From Hyphomicrobiales bacterium (GTDB lineage Bacteria; Pseudomonadota; Alphaproteobacteria; Rhizobiales; Rhizobiaceae), in NCBI GenBank assembly GCA_900473915.1, contig UCNG01000010.1:1-64000 (forward strand): a stretch of 64,000 bases of DNA. Reading direction: 5' to 3'. Positions 40,788-48,934 of the stretch are shown one piece after another. The notes under the pieces were generated by a model that worked only from the letters and a program-made list of their open reading frames with translations, was not told where the DNA came from and did no database searches. Both the position numbers and the translations under genes were made by a program. Position 1 is the first letter of the stretch. The number at the start of each line of letters is the position of its first letter.

Positions 40788-41251
40788 CCGCGTCCACGAT
40801 AGTTAGGCACGCCCTGTTCCGGTATCCAGACGTTCTGCGGTGCCGGTCCGGTCTGGTAGAAAACATCGATCGGAATGCCGCCGCGCGGATACCAGTAGCC
40901 GCCGATCCGGAGCCATTCCGGCTGTAGCAGTTCTACAAGACGCTTGCCGATGGTTACCGTGCAATCTTCATGGAATGCGCCGTGATTGCGGAAGGAAAAC
41001 AGGAACAGTTTCAGAGATTTGCTTTCTACGAGCCACCGTCCGGGAACATAGTCTATCACCAGATGCGCGAAATCAGGTTGCCCTGTCATCGGGCAAAGCG
41101 AGGTGAATTCGGGTGCAGTGAAGCGAACACAATAGGATGTTTCGGCTTGCGGATTTGTAACCCGTTCAAGGACGGCTTCTTCCGGAGTTTGCGGTATCGA
41201 TGTGTTGGAGCCGAGTTGCTTCAAGTCGGAATATATTGTCTTATCAGACAT
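40784..41251 (-). CDS. queF: NADPH-dependent 7-cyano-7-deazaguanine reductase
   Basis: QueF (155 residues, unimodular type) reduces preQ0 to preQ1 for queuosine in tRNA. Cys53 forms the thioimide and Asp60 assists ([12 protein letters not shown]); the [16 protein letters not shown] motif binds the nitrile substrate. A GGCGCGTAA leader with AAAAAAAGG precedes the ATG; no preQ1 riboswitch is evident. The stop codon (TAG, 40784-40786) comes from a palindromic repeat. Confidence 0.95.
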   Translation of the reverse strand: MSDKTIYSDLKQLGSNTSIPQTPEEAVLERVTNPQAETSYCVRFTAPEFTSLCPMTGQPDFAHLVIDYVPGRWLVESKSLKLFLFSFRNHGAFHEDCTVTIGKRLVELLQPEWLRIGGYWYPRGGIPIDVFYQTGPAPQNVWIPEQGVPNYRGRG

Positions 41252-41415
41252 TTACGCGCCTTTTTTTCAAGCCACGGCGCAGTCTTTCAGCGCATGATTG
41301 CGCTTGTCCTTGTTTTGACCGGGTAGGCTGCGACCGGTGGCAAATTGCCAATGCCAGAGAGCTGGCGGATCATCAGGTAGCAGACCACGGCTTTTTGGTA
41401 AAGGATACAAACATA

Positions 41416-41436
41416 GCCCGCGCATCGGGCGCGGGC
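41416..41436 (-). terminator. Hairpin downstream of the DUF883 gene
   Basis: GCCCGCGC (41416-41423) pairs with GCGCGGGC (41429-41436) around ATCGG, in the 211-nt gap between queF and the DUF883 gene. On the minus strand it is followed by TATGTTTG, a weak tail. Confidence 0.5.
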
Positions 41437-41462
41437 ATCAATGTCAGGGGTTGAGTGCTGTT

Positions 41463-41780
41463 TCAGCGTCGATCGGAAATGGCGCATCCAATGGCTACGC
41501 CAATAAGAATGCCGATAATCCCGGCCGTTCCGAAAAGTGTGGTGGCCGTGCCCGGATTTTCACGCACCGTTTCAGCAACCACCTGGCCGCGTTCGCGCAC
41601 GGTTTGAGCGGCTTGACGGAAACGGCCGGACGCATCATCCATGGCATCCTCTGCACGTTCCCTCAATTCGCTGGAATGCGACGACAGCGATTTTGAAAGA
41701 CGTTTCAATTCGGTGCGCATATCGGCAATCTGCTTTTCAAGTGCCTGCTGGATGTCATTCGTGATCTTTTCGTCGGCCAT
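41463..41780 (-). CDS. DUF883 (ElaB/YqjD) membrane-anchored protein
   Basis: This 105-residue protein fits the ElaB/YqjD/DUF883 family: a polar coiled-coil N-terminal part (about residues 10-75, with RERAEDAMDDASGRFRQAAQTVRERG) and one C-terminal transmembrane helix (TTLFGTAGIIGILIGVAIGCAIS). E. coli relatives associate with ribosomes at the inner membrane in stationary phase, which is inferred here by homology only. CGGAGAATT lies before the ATG. Confidence 0.8.
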   Translation of the reverse strand: MADEKITNDIQQALEKQIADMRTELKRLSKSLSSHSSELRERAEDAMDDASGRFRQAAQTVRERGQVVAETVRENPGTATTLFGTAGIIGILIGVAIGCAISDRR

Positions 41781-41933
41781 TAGAATTCTCCGTTGAATTG
41801 ATGACGGTTAAACGAGTGAAAACTCGTTAGGTTCCATGTTGCGCAACGCGGTTAATGAATATGGTAAACCGCTCGTAAACCATTTTAATTTAACTTTTTC
41901 GAATACAACAAGATGATCTGGAGCGGGGCCAGA

Positions 41934-43061
41934 ATGTATATCGAAAAAGACGCGTTGATCGGCGGCTGCGAGCCGGTAGCTGCACGTGTTGTCCGTGCGG
42001 CCCATCTTGCCCGGCAATGTGTGGATCAGTTGCAGCCGCAAAGTGTCCGCGCGCAGGCAGAAGCGGCTTTGACGCTTTTGCTTGATGATCCTTCCCCGAA
42101 AGTCCGCATGGCAATGGCTGATGTGCTCTCAACAAGTGCGCATTCGCCTCTGCATATTGTAACGGCGCTTGCCGCTGACCAGCCGGAGGTCGCGGGGTAC
42201 ATCCTTGCACGCTCAACACTTCTCAGTGATGCCGATCTGGTCGATTGTGTTGCCTATAGCGCGCCGTCGATGCAAGTTTTGATCGCGGCCCGCCCGCATG
42301 TTTCATTCGCAGTCGCTGCTGCAATCGCAGAAATCGGCAACTACGAAGCCGTTGCTGAAATGCTGTTTAACAGTTGCGCTCGCATTGCTCCTGTTTCATT
42401 CCGGCGAATAAGCGAGCGCTGTGGTCATGATGCTCTTGTGCGTGAGGCTTTGCTGGCCCATCCGCATCTTCCAACAGAATGCCGCCATCTTCTGGCTGTG
42501 AAAGTAGGGGAGGTTCTGCAATCTCACCCGTTGGTGAAGTTACTTCTGGGCGATCGCCGCGCCGATAAGGTCGTCGGAGATGCAACCGCCCGCGCATCCA
42601 TGCATCTGGCCGAAAACTGTTCGCCGGAAGAACTGCCGGCGCTTGTAGAGCATCTGCGCTTGCGCGGTGAAATTACGACAAGTTTCGTTATCCGTGCCGT
42701 TGCAGGGGGGCGCATAGATTTTTTTGCGAGCCTGCTCGCAGCGCTGTCCGATCTTGATGACGCCCGCATTTGCGCGATTATTTCCGGCGGTCGGCCTGCG
42801 GCCCTTGCTGCGCTGCTGCGCTCCGCCGGATTGAGCGACGCCACGCATGCACCCTTGATAGTGGCAATTGAAGCTTGGCGGGCCGTTGCTGCCGGGCGGA
42901 AGCGGATGGGTGCCGCGGAAATATCAGCCCTTATGTGCGAAGCCACACGTGCCAGCCGATACGCTGCCGCCAATGACGATCTGGCCGCGCTTCTGCGTTC
43001 TATCCATCTGGAATTTATGCGTGAAACAGCGCGGGACAGGCTGCAGGCTATTCCCGCCTGA
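41934..43061 (+). CDS. DUF2336 domain-containing protein
   Basis: This 375-residue protein is leucine- and alanine-rich, and forms HEAT-like helical repeats across most of its length (RAQAEAALTLLLDDPSPKVRMAMADVLST early on), consistent with DUF2336, a family of unknown role widespread in alphaproteobacteria. There is no membrane segment. The ATG at 41934 has GGGG 6 nt upstream, so the ATG at 41913 is not used. It is divergent from the DUF883 gene and convergent with the VanZ gene. Confidence 0.78.
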   Translation: MYIEKDALIGGCEPVAARVVRAAHLARQCVDQLQPQSVRAQAEAALTLLLDDPSPKVRMAMADVLSTSAHSPLHIVTALAADQPEVAGYILARSTLLSDADLVDCVAYSAPSMQVLIAARPHVSFAVAAAIAEIGNYEAVAEMLFNSCARIAPVSFRRISERCGHDALVREALLAHPHLPTECRHLLAVKVGEVLQSHPLVKLLLGDRRADKVVGDATARASMHLAENCSPEELPALVEHLRLRGEITTSFVIRAVAGGRIDFFASLLAALSDLDDARICAIISGGRPAALAALLRSAGLSDATHAPLIVAIEAWRAVAAGRKRMGAAEISALMCEATRASRYAAANDDLAALLRSIHLEFMRETARDRLQAIPA

Positions 43062-43409
43062 TCAGGCTTTTTGCCGAAACGGGCCGACGAGGCTGAGGCC
43101 ATAGCCGACAGCGATGCCGAAGACGGCTCCGGCGGCCTTGAAAACGAAGTCGATAAACTCGCCATGCCGTCCCGGAGCAAAACGTTGCATCAGCTCGAAA
43201 AGCGCAGCGCAGCCGACTGTCAGGAGGAGAACGCGCATCCAGTGGCGTGGGTAGGCGAGCGCAAACAAAGCGCCTACGAGAAAGAAAGCTCCAAACCGTT
43301 CGAGATCTACAGGTTCACCGGTGACAGGGCGGAATTTTATCGGGCTGATTGTGACCATCAGGATGGTCAGGAGTATGATCCAGGCGCTTATGCGCAAAAA
43401 TCGCTTCAT
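43062..43409 (-). CDS. VanZ-family membrane protein
   Basis: This 115-residue protein has about four hydrophobic segments (residues about 5-24, 36-55, 60-79 and 88-108) and resembles the VanZ/antibiotic-resistance-like family: ISPIKFRPVTGEPVDLERFGAFFLVG and FELMQRFAPGRHGEFIDFVFKAAGAVFG. VanZ relatives are widespread in bacteria without resistance; the role here is unknown. AAGG lies 8 nt before the ATG. It follows a secreted-protein gene by 11 nt, so they form an operon. Confidence 0.75.
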   Translation of the reverse strand: MKRFLRISAWIILLTILMVTISPIKFRPVTGEPVDLERFGAFFLVGALFALAYPRHWMRVLLLTVGCAALFELMQRFAPGRHGEFIDFVFKAAGAVFGIAVGYGLSLVGPFRQKA

Positions 43410-43420
43410 GAAGAGCGCCT

Positions 43421-43786
43421 TTATTCGTCTGTATAATCGCCAGGTGGCTCGTCCTGCTTTGGGTCGCCACAACGTTTGTACATCCGGTCGGTTATTGAGG
43501 TTTTCAATCCGTTGCCGAATGGCAAGTCATAATGGGAGATGACATCGACGCCCATACACCATTTAACGTCGTGAGGCGACAGGCCATAATTGGTTTCGAG
43601 AAAACCCAATGCGTAATTCATGCCCTCATCGCATTGGTCTGTTTTGCAGAAATTTCCGTCCCGGGCGAGCTGGCGAATCGAACCTTCGCCTATCTTCACC
43701 ACGATCGGCTCGACGGCAAAAGGAGCTGTGCATACAACGGCGATGATGACAAGTCCGATTAAAGTAAATTTTGTAGAGCGCCGCAT
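43421..43786 (-). CDS. Hypothetical secreted cysteine-containing protein
   Basis: I do not recognise this 121-residue protein. It has an N-terminal hydrophobic segment (residues about 8-24) that could be a signal peptide or membrane anchor. The rest has four Cys in FCKTDQC, KWCMG and YKRC, which suggests two disulfides in the periplasm, and a polar, acidic tail. It is the first gene of a pair with the VanZ gene. No close family was assigned. Confidence 0.6.
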   Translation of the reverse strand: MRRSTKFTLIGLVIIAVVCTAPFAVEPIVVKIGEGSIRQLARDGNFCKTDQCDEGMNYALGFLETNYGLSPHDVKWCMGVDVISHYDLPFGNGLKTSITDRMYKRCGDPKQDEPPGDYTDE

Positions 43787-44002
43787 GAATCGCCGTTTTT
43801 AGCTGGTTTCCGCAAGTTCATAACGCATTAGCGGCAACAGAATGGCAAGTCGCAATCGATGGAAAACTGACGCAATTAGGGGTTTTCCCGGACAATGCTG
43901 CCTCTAAACCGCATTCGTCCGTTGCTATGACATATTGAGGTGATGGCTTCGTTCTCCAGCCAAATTATTGCTAGTTGTATTTTAGTCTATGTCGGTTTCG
44001 TA

Positions 44003-44018
44003 TTGACTTTTACGTAAA
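44003..44018. promoter_or_regulatory. MerR/LiuR-like operator before the MerR gene
   Basis: TTGACTTTTACGTAAA, a 16-bp imperfect palindrome (10 of 16 symmetric), resembles the TTGACGTTTACGTCAA-type operators described for LiuR-family MerR regulators. It lies 72 nt before the GTG start of the MerR gene, so it may serve autoregulation. The resemblance is by eye, not by a scored motif. Confidence 0.45.
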
Positions 44019-44089
44019 TGCGGGAGCAAAACTTAAGCTTCGATCCGGTTGGGGGCTGGAGCCTGGTTGGTAAAGGCAGGAATGTTGTG

Positions 44090-44476
44090 GTGCGCGAGTA
44101 TTATACGATCACGGAGCTGACACGCGAGTTCGGGATTTCAACCCGTACTTTGCGCTTCTATGAGGACGAAGGCCTGATTGCTCCAGTGAGACGCGGCCGT
44201 ACGCGATTGTTTCGTCCTGCTGATCGCCATCTCGTGAAGCAGATTCTACGAGGCAAGAGGTTAGGGTTCTCCATAGCCGAAATTCACGAGATTATTCAGA
44301 TGTATCGCGAGCCGCCTGGCGAGACAGGACAGCTGAAGCTGCTTATGAAGCGTGTCGAGGAAAAACGCGCCGATCTTCGCCAGAAACGACGCGACATTGA
44401 GGAGACGCTGGGCGAACTCGACCAGATCGAGGAATCCTGCATTGAGCGTCTAGCCGAGCTTGGCGTTAACACCTGA
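44090..44476 (+). CDS. MerR-family transcriptional regulator (LiuR-like)
   Basis: This 128-residue regulator has the N-terminal MerR winged helix-turn-helix (YYTITELTREFGISTRTLRFYEDEGLIAPVRRGRTR) and a C-terminal coiled coil (RVEEKRADLRQKRRDIEETLGEL). It lacks metal-binding cysteine pairs of metal sensors, and matches the small type that controls branched-chain amino acid or acyl-CoA catabolism. A GTG at 44090 with AGGAA upstream is preferred because an ATG at 44018 falls in the operator-like site. No target genes are adjacent. Confidence 0.78.
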   Translation: MREYYTITELTREFGISTRTLRFYEDEGLIAPVRRGRTRLFRPADRHLVKQILRGKRLGFSIAEIHEIIQMYREPPGETGQLKLLMKRVEEKRADLRQKRRDIEETLGELDQIEESCIERLAELGVNT

Positions 44477-44478
44477 AC

Positions 44479-45459
44479 CTATTGAACATCGGGCACAGGG
44501 GAGCACATTTGTGCAATATCCCGGACCGTGCTGTTGTTCTCCTGATCGATCTTGCCGCTGAAGACATCATCGAACAGCGTTGCCTTGTCCAGTTCGCTCA
44601 CAACGCAGCCGCAAAACTGTTGACATAGCTGCTCGCTGCCGTTTTGCAGGCACGCAGCCACGCAAGATTGCGTGAAGGCTTCTCGCGGTGCCGGTTGCGC
44701 AGGCGGCATGAGTTGGGAAAACACGTAGACCAACGCGATCAAAACCGGTTGATGAATGAGGTAGAAGGCGAGGCTGTGCCTGCCGATGAATGTCAGCGGC
44801 CTTTCAAGAAATTTTGGCTTTATTCCGCCAGCCAATAGCTGAAGCCACCCAAAATGCTGAAAAATGCGCGCAGCCGCGACGCCGGCAAGAACCGCCCCGA
44901 ACCACGGAAATAGCGGTACATAATCATTGGAGCGCAGTGTTACTGTCGAAAGCCCCACCCAACTCAATGCTGGATGATTGAAAATATCGGCCTGCGCAAA
45001 TAGCGGAGCGGTTATGACGAATACCGCAACGATCAAGGTTGCGAAGGCGGGTAGCCGCAGAAACAGAAGACCTAGCACGCTTGCCAGAGCGATCTGGTGC
45101 AGGATGCCAAAGAAAATGAAGCTGTCCGGGGACATATACCAGGTGACGGCTGAAATAGCCGCCGCCGCCGCGACAATCTGAGCCAACCGTTTCGCCATCG
45201 GCTTCCAGCGTATCTCATTGCCGTGCGCCAGAACGAGGCTGAAACCGACCAGAAACAGGAAGCTTGACGCGATACAGCGCGCGAAAAGTTTCCATCCTCC
45301 GTGCGCGGTCGTGGTGGGCGCCATATAGCCGAAAAACTCGAGGTCCCATCCGAAATGGTAGATCGCCATAGCGATCAACGCGATCCCGCGCGCAATATCA
45401 ATGCGCCCGAGGCGAGGGCGAGAAGAAGGTGCAGTATCCTGAGTCTTGATGTCAGACAT
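44479..45459 (-). CDS. DUF1624 membrane acyltransferase-like protein with Cys-rich tail
   Basis: This 326-residue protein has about 7-8 hydrophobic segments in the first 265 residues and the DUF1624 (heparan-alpha-glucosaminide N-acetyltransferase-like) signature RLGRIDIARGIALIAMAIYHFGWD. The last 65 residues form a soluble tail with Cys spacing CxxxC-x8-CxxxCxC and a further Cys near the end, which the family core does not need. GGAAGGAAC before the ATG fixes the start. It ends 2 nt from the MerR gene stop (convergent). Confidence 0.78.
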   Translation of the reverse strand: MSDIKTQDTAPSSRPRLGRIDIARGIALIAMAIYHFGWDLEFFGYMAPTTTAHGGWKLFARCIASSFLFLVGFSLVLAHGNEIRWKPMAKRLAQIVAAAAAISAVTWYMSPDSFIFFGILHQIALASVLGLLFLRLPAFATLIVAVFVITAPLFAQADIFNHPALSWVGLSTVTLRSNDYVPLFPWFGAVLAGVAAARIFQHFGWLQLLAGGIKPKFLERPLTFIGRHSLAFYLIHQPVLIALVYVFSQLMPPAQPAPREAFTQSCVAACLQNGSEQLCQQFCGCVVSELDKATLFDDVFSGKIDQENNSTVRDIAQMCSPVPDVQ

Positions 45460-45547
45460 GGTTCCTTCCGGCGAGATCATGATGCCCGGCTTTTTCGATT
45501 CCCGGCAAATCTCTAACACAGGCTTTGGCAACACTATAGTATGCGGT

Positions 45548-45567
45548 CCTGCACGGATTCGTGCAGG
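45548..45567 (+). other. Hairpin in the ydcF-like gene leader
   Basis: A perfect 8-bp stem (45548-45555 with 45560-45567) closes a GATT loop. It overlaps the start of a 16-bp tandem repeat and lies between divergent genes; no T-run. Confidence 0.5.
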
Positions 45568-45600
45568 CAGAGATACGGGCAGGCACAGATGCGGGCAGGG
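45563..45600 (+). repeat. 16-bp imperfect tandem repeat (2.4 copies)
   Basis: Units GCAGGCAGAGATACGG (45563-45578) and GCAGGCACAGATGCGG (45579-45594), then GCAGGG. The units differ at two positions. The tract lies in the leader of the YdcF-like gene. Confidence 0.7.
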
Positions 45601-45623
45601 TGCCTCATGTTGGGAGAGCGTGG

Positions 45624-46418
45624 TTGTTCTATAGCTTATCGAAGATTTTCTGGCTGCTTTTTCAACCCATCACAATCATCTTCGTCCTCATCGCCATTGC
45701 CTCTCTGGCGATATGGCGCGGCTTTCGTCGATTTAGTCTGGGTGTCCTTGGCCTGTCGATAGCCATTCTATTCTTTGCGGCTTTTACGACGCTGGGCGCC
45801 GTCCTGCTCGCCCCATTGGAAGATCGCTTTGCAAAGCCGGATGAATTGCCGCAGCATGTGGAGGGTATCGTCGTTCTCGGCGGCTATATGAACGGTGAGA
45901 TCAATGCGGGACGCAAAGGTTTTGAGTTGAATAGTGCGGCTGACCGCATTTTCGAAACCATGCGGCTTGCAAGGCTCTATCCGAATGCCAAGGTCATCGT
46001 TTCAGGAGGCGAGGGAGCCTTCTTCGAAGAATCCGCCAAAGAGGCGGATAGCACCCGGCAAATGTTGGCAGATCTCGGTTTTTCCGGCGAGCGCTACATA
46101 TTTGAGAACAAATCTCGCAATACGGTTGAGAATGCTATTTTTTCAAGGGAGTTGGCTCAACCCAAGCCGGGCGAAACATGGCTTCTTGTCACTTCCGCAT
46201 ACCATATGCCGCGTTCTATTGGCTGTTTTCGCAAGACGGGTTTCGAGGTTGTCGCCTGGCCGGTAGATTACAAAACGCACGCCAGCGAGCGCTTTGCCCT
46301 GTATCTCGAATCTCCGAATGAAGCGCTATCGCGGTTCAGTGTGGCCGTTCGTGAGTGGGCAGGACTGGCCGCCTACTGGCTGGCGGGGAAGACTGATATG
46401 CTGTTGCCGCAACCCTGA
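45624..46418 (+). CDS. YdcF/SanA-family membrane protein (DUF218)
   Basis: This 264-residue protein has two N-terminal hydrophobic segments (about residues 5-25 and 35-55) and a DUF218 domain with VVLGGYMNGEINAGRKGFELN, AKVIVSGGEG and LVTSAYHMPRS. Relatives (ElyC, SanA, YdcF) act in envelope or peptidoglycan precursor metabolism. A TTG start at 45624 with GGGAGAG 5 nt upstream fits best; frames starting at 45561 would encode the tandem repeat. It is divergent from the DUF1624 gene. Confidence 0.8.
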   Translation: MFYSLSKIFWLLFQPITIIFVLIAIASLAIWRGFRRFSLGVLGLSIAILFFAAFTTLGAVLLAPLEDRFAKPDELPQHVEGIVVLGGYMNGEINAGRKGFELNSAADRIFETMRLARLYPNAKVIVSGGEGAFFEESAKEADSTRQMLADLGFSGERYIFENKSRNTVENAIFSRELAQPKPGETWLLVTSAYHMPRSIGCFRKTGFEVVAWPVDYKTHASERFALYLESPNEALSRFSVAVREWAGLAAYWLAGKTDMLLPQP

Positions 46419-46958
46419 TGCCGCATTTTCGCCGCCACTTTAAAGCTTTTGTTAAGGCTGTTTATTGATAACTGACTGATTATAAAGCCGTTTTAATATT
46501 GGGTGTGCGGTGGTGGAGGTCAGCTGCCGTAATTCAGCCGTTTTTCGTCGTTGCGTTCCGGTGATCACGAAGCTATATAATTGGTAACAGCGTTGTGAAG
46601 GATGCTGTGTAAAAAGAGTTGTACAACAAGGTTGCCATAATCTCCATGGACGAAACCGTTCAAAAATCCTGCTGGGGCGTTACGCTCTGGGCAGTCGTTG
46701 GTCTTGCTGCCGTCATCCTCATGGCTTATCTGTTCTCCGTCTAGGCGTTAGACGGTGTTACGTATTTCGGAAATTTGATGCCGCATTTCGGCATTCCGTT
46801 GGCGTTGAACCTTTCCTACACTATCTGATAGAGATACGCGGTTTTCGTGTGTTAGCGACTTCTTGCCGATTTTTGTCTAGAATGGACGATCGGGCAAATC
46901 GCGGGCGATGCCGCGATCAGGATCAATCAGTCCTATGACGGGCTGTAGAAGGTGTGGC
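46419..46958 (+). other. Spacer between ydcF-like gene and sdaA
   Basis: This 540-nt gap holds one candidate short membrane-protein gene (46646-46744). Apart from that I see only an AT-rich stretch and no clear promoter, terminator or RNA. Confidence 0.5.
46646..46744 (+). CDS. Possible 32-residue single-pass membrane protein
   Basis: The reading frame gives a charged/polar start (MDETVQKSCWG) followed by a hydrophobic helix (VTLWAVVGLAAVILMAYLF, about residues 12-30) and a TAG stop. The shape fits small bacterial membrane proteins. No good ribosome binding site is visible (AAGG is 14 nt upstream), so expression is uncertain. It lies in the 540-nt gap before sdaA. Confidence 0.45.
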   Translation: MDETVQKSCWGVTLWAVVGLAAVILMAYLFSV

Positions 46959-48362
46959 ATGTTTCTGTCGGTTTTCGATCTTTACAAGATTGGCATTGGG
47001 CCTTCCAGTTCGCATACGATGGGGCCAATGACGGCTGCGCGCATGTTTCTTAACGAGATAATCGGCGGAAACTGGCCAAGGCCCGCGCATTCGAAAATCC
47101 ATCGTCTGAAAGCGACCCTGCATGGTTCGCTGGCTTATACCGGCGTCGGGCATGCAACGGACCGCGCCGTTATTCTGGGGCTCTGCGGTCATCTACCCGA
47201 TACGATTGATCCTGACATTATGGATGTCGAAGTCGAAAAGGTGTTTGCCGAGAAAAAGGTGAGACCGGAGGGGCATCCAGCCTATCATTTCGACCCTAAG
47301 ATGGATCTGGTGCTTGATCGCAAGACGCCGTTGCCAGGCCATGCCAATGGCATGGCTTTCTCCGCATTTGATGCCGATGACAATCTCCTGCTGCGCCGCG
47401 CATATTTTTCTATCGGGGGCGGCTTCGTCGTAACGGAAGAAGAACTTAGCCGTGTTCAGCGCAGCGGTGCGAAGCAGGACGACAAGGCCGACGTGCCGTT
47501 TCCGTTCCGCAGTGCCGCCGAAATGCTTGAGATGGCCCATGACAGCGGCTTGTCGATTGCCGAAATGAAGCGTGCCAATGAAGAAAAACATATGGCTCGC
47601 GATGATCTCGACAGCGGACTTGATCGAATTTGGGGTGCCATGCGCGGCTGTATCGAGCGCGGACTGAGCCGTGACGGCGTCATGCCGGGCGGTCTGAATG
47701 TCCGCCGTCGTGCACGGCAGCTTCACGATAAATTGCAGGACGATTGGCGTAATAATCGCAGCAATCCGCTTCTCGCGAATGATTGGTTGTCTGTCTATGC
47801 CATGGCCGTCAATGAGGAAAATGCCTCCGGTGGCCGGGTGGTGACCGCACCGACAAACGGTGCTGCAGGCGTCGTACCGGCGGTACTTCGCTATTATCTG
47901 CATTTTCATGATGATGCCGACCAGAAAGGCATCCGGGATTTTCTCCTGACATCTGCAGCGATCGGTGGGGTCATCAAGCACAACGCATCGATTTCCGGTG
48001 CTGAAGTCGGCTGTCAGGGCGAGGTAGGTTCCGCGTCGGCAATGGCTGCGGCGGGTCTCGCAGCCGTGCTTGGCGGGTCGCCGGAGCAGATTGAAAATGC
48101 CGCTGAAATTGCGCTTGAACACCATCTGGGCATGACCTGCGATCCGGTTGCCGGGCTTGTTCAGGTGCCGTGTATCGAGCGTAACGCGCTTGGCGCTGTA
48201 AAAGCTGTGACTGCGGCCTCGCTCGCCGTAAAGGGTGACGGCAAGCATTTTGTACCGCTCGATGCCTGTATCGAGACGATGCGCCAGACCGGCCACGATA
48301 TGAGCGAGCGTTACAAGGAAACCAGCCAGGGCGGTCTTGCCGTGAATGTGGTTGCCTGTTGA
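46959..48362 (+). CDS. sdaA: L-serine dehydratase (single-chain, Fe-S)
   Basis: This 467-residue enzyme deaminates L-serine to pyruvate and ammonia. It holds both the beta ([19 protein letters not shown]) and alpha domains in one chain, as in E. coli SdaA. Cys352, Cys394 and Cys405 ([25 protein letters not shown] and PCIERN) are the expected 4Fe-4S ligands. The ATG at 46959 follows AGAAGG by 6-7 nt. The oxygen-sensitive cluster argues for use in central carbon metabolism. Confidence 0.95.
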   Translation: MFLSVFDLYKIGIGPSSSHTMGPMTAARMFLNEIIGGNWPRPAHSKIHRLKATLHGSLAYTGVGHATDRAVILGLCGHLPDTIDPDIMDVEVEKVFAEKKVRPEGHPAYHFDPKMDLVLDRKTPLPGHANGMAFSAFDADDNLLLRRAYFSIGGGFVVTEEELSRVQRSGAKQDDKADVPFPFRSAAEMLEMAHDSGLSIAEMKRANEEKHMARDDLDSGLDRIWGAMRGCIERGLSRDGVMPGGLNVRRRARQLHDKLQDDWRNNRSNPLLANDWLSVYAMAVNEENASGGRVVTAPTNGAAGVVPAVLRYYLHFHDDADQKGIRDFLLTSAAIGGVIKHNASISGAEVGCQGEVGSASAMAAAGLAAVLGGSPEQIENAAEIALEHHLGMTCDPVAGLVQVPCIERNALGAVKAVTAASLAVKGDGKHFVPLDACIETMRQTGHDMSERYKETSQGGLAVNVVAC

Positions 48363-48428
48363 TTCGCAACTTGGGGAATGCGACGCTTGAGGCTTGAAGC
48401 GCGCATTCGTCTTGGCTAAATCAACGGC

Positions 48429-48866
48429 ATGGCTCTCAATCTCGTCAAACTTTGTGTCGGCTGCGATAGTATCGAAGATCTCGCGGCCTGGATCGATTTC
48501 CGTCTGGCAGAGCAACGCGCTGCCGGTCTGGTGCCAGAGCAGTTTCATACAACGAGAATGGTGCCAAAGCGGATTGACGAACTGCTGGAAGGCGGTTCGC
48601 TCTACTGGGTCATCAAGGGCAATGTGCAATGCCGCCAACGCTTGCTCGACGTGCGGCCATTTACAGACAACGAGGGCATAAACCGCTGCCATCTTGTTCT
48701 TGAGCCCAAGGTCATTCCTACCGAGTGGCAGCCGCGCCGCGCCTTTCAAGGCTGGCGTTATTTGAACGAGAATGAGGTTCCGCGCGACGAGGCGGCTGGT
48801 AAGGCGGGCAGGGCTGCTTTGCCTGCGGAATTGCGTCAGGAACTGGCCGCGCTGGGCTTGCTTTGA
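48429..48866 (+). CDS. DUF1489 family protein
   Basis: This 145-residue protein matches DUF1489, a family of unknown function found in alphaproteobacteria: NLVKLCVGCDSIEDLAAWIDFR and MVPKRIDELLEGGSLYWVIKGNVQCRQ. There is no membrane segment. Genomic use next to sdaA is not informative. A terminator follows. Confidence 0.85.
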   Translation: MALNLVKLCVGCDSIEDLAAWIDFRLAEQRAAGLVPEQFHTTRMVPKRIDELLEGGSLYWVIKGNVQCRQRLLDVRPFTDNEGINRCHLVLEPKVIPTEWQPRRAFQGWRYLNENEVPRDEAAGKAGRAALPAELRQELAALGLL

Positions 48867-48887
48867 AGAAAATATATCCACGAAAAA

Positions 48888-48915
48888 GGCCTGCCGATCA
48901 TCGGCAGGCCGTTTT
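48888..48915. terminator. Terminator after the DUF1489 gene
   Basis: GGCCTGCCGA (48888-48897) pairs perfectly with TCGGCAGGCC (48901-48910) around TCA. GTTTTC follows on plus and an A5 run precedes it, so it can also serve the convergent gene at 48935. Confidence 0.85.
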
Positions 48916-48934
48916 CATTTCATCCATCGGTTGA

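Noticed and set aside
41252-41300. preQ1 riboswitch before queF
   Set aside because: The leader has a short GCGC hairpin but no preQ1 pseudoknot consensus that I can recognise.
45563-45600. Tandem repeat as a possible CRISPR array
   Set aside because: Units are contiguous with no spacers and number fewer than three; no cas genes nearby.
47193-48881. A 562-codon minus-strand frame opposite sdaA and DUF1489
   Set aside because: Shadow of the real plus-strand genes; it spans both and their spacer without a binding site.
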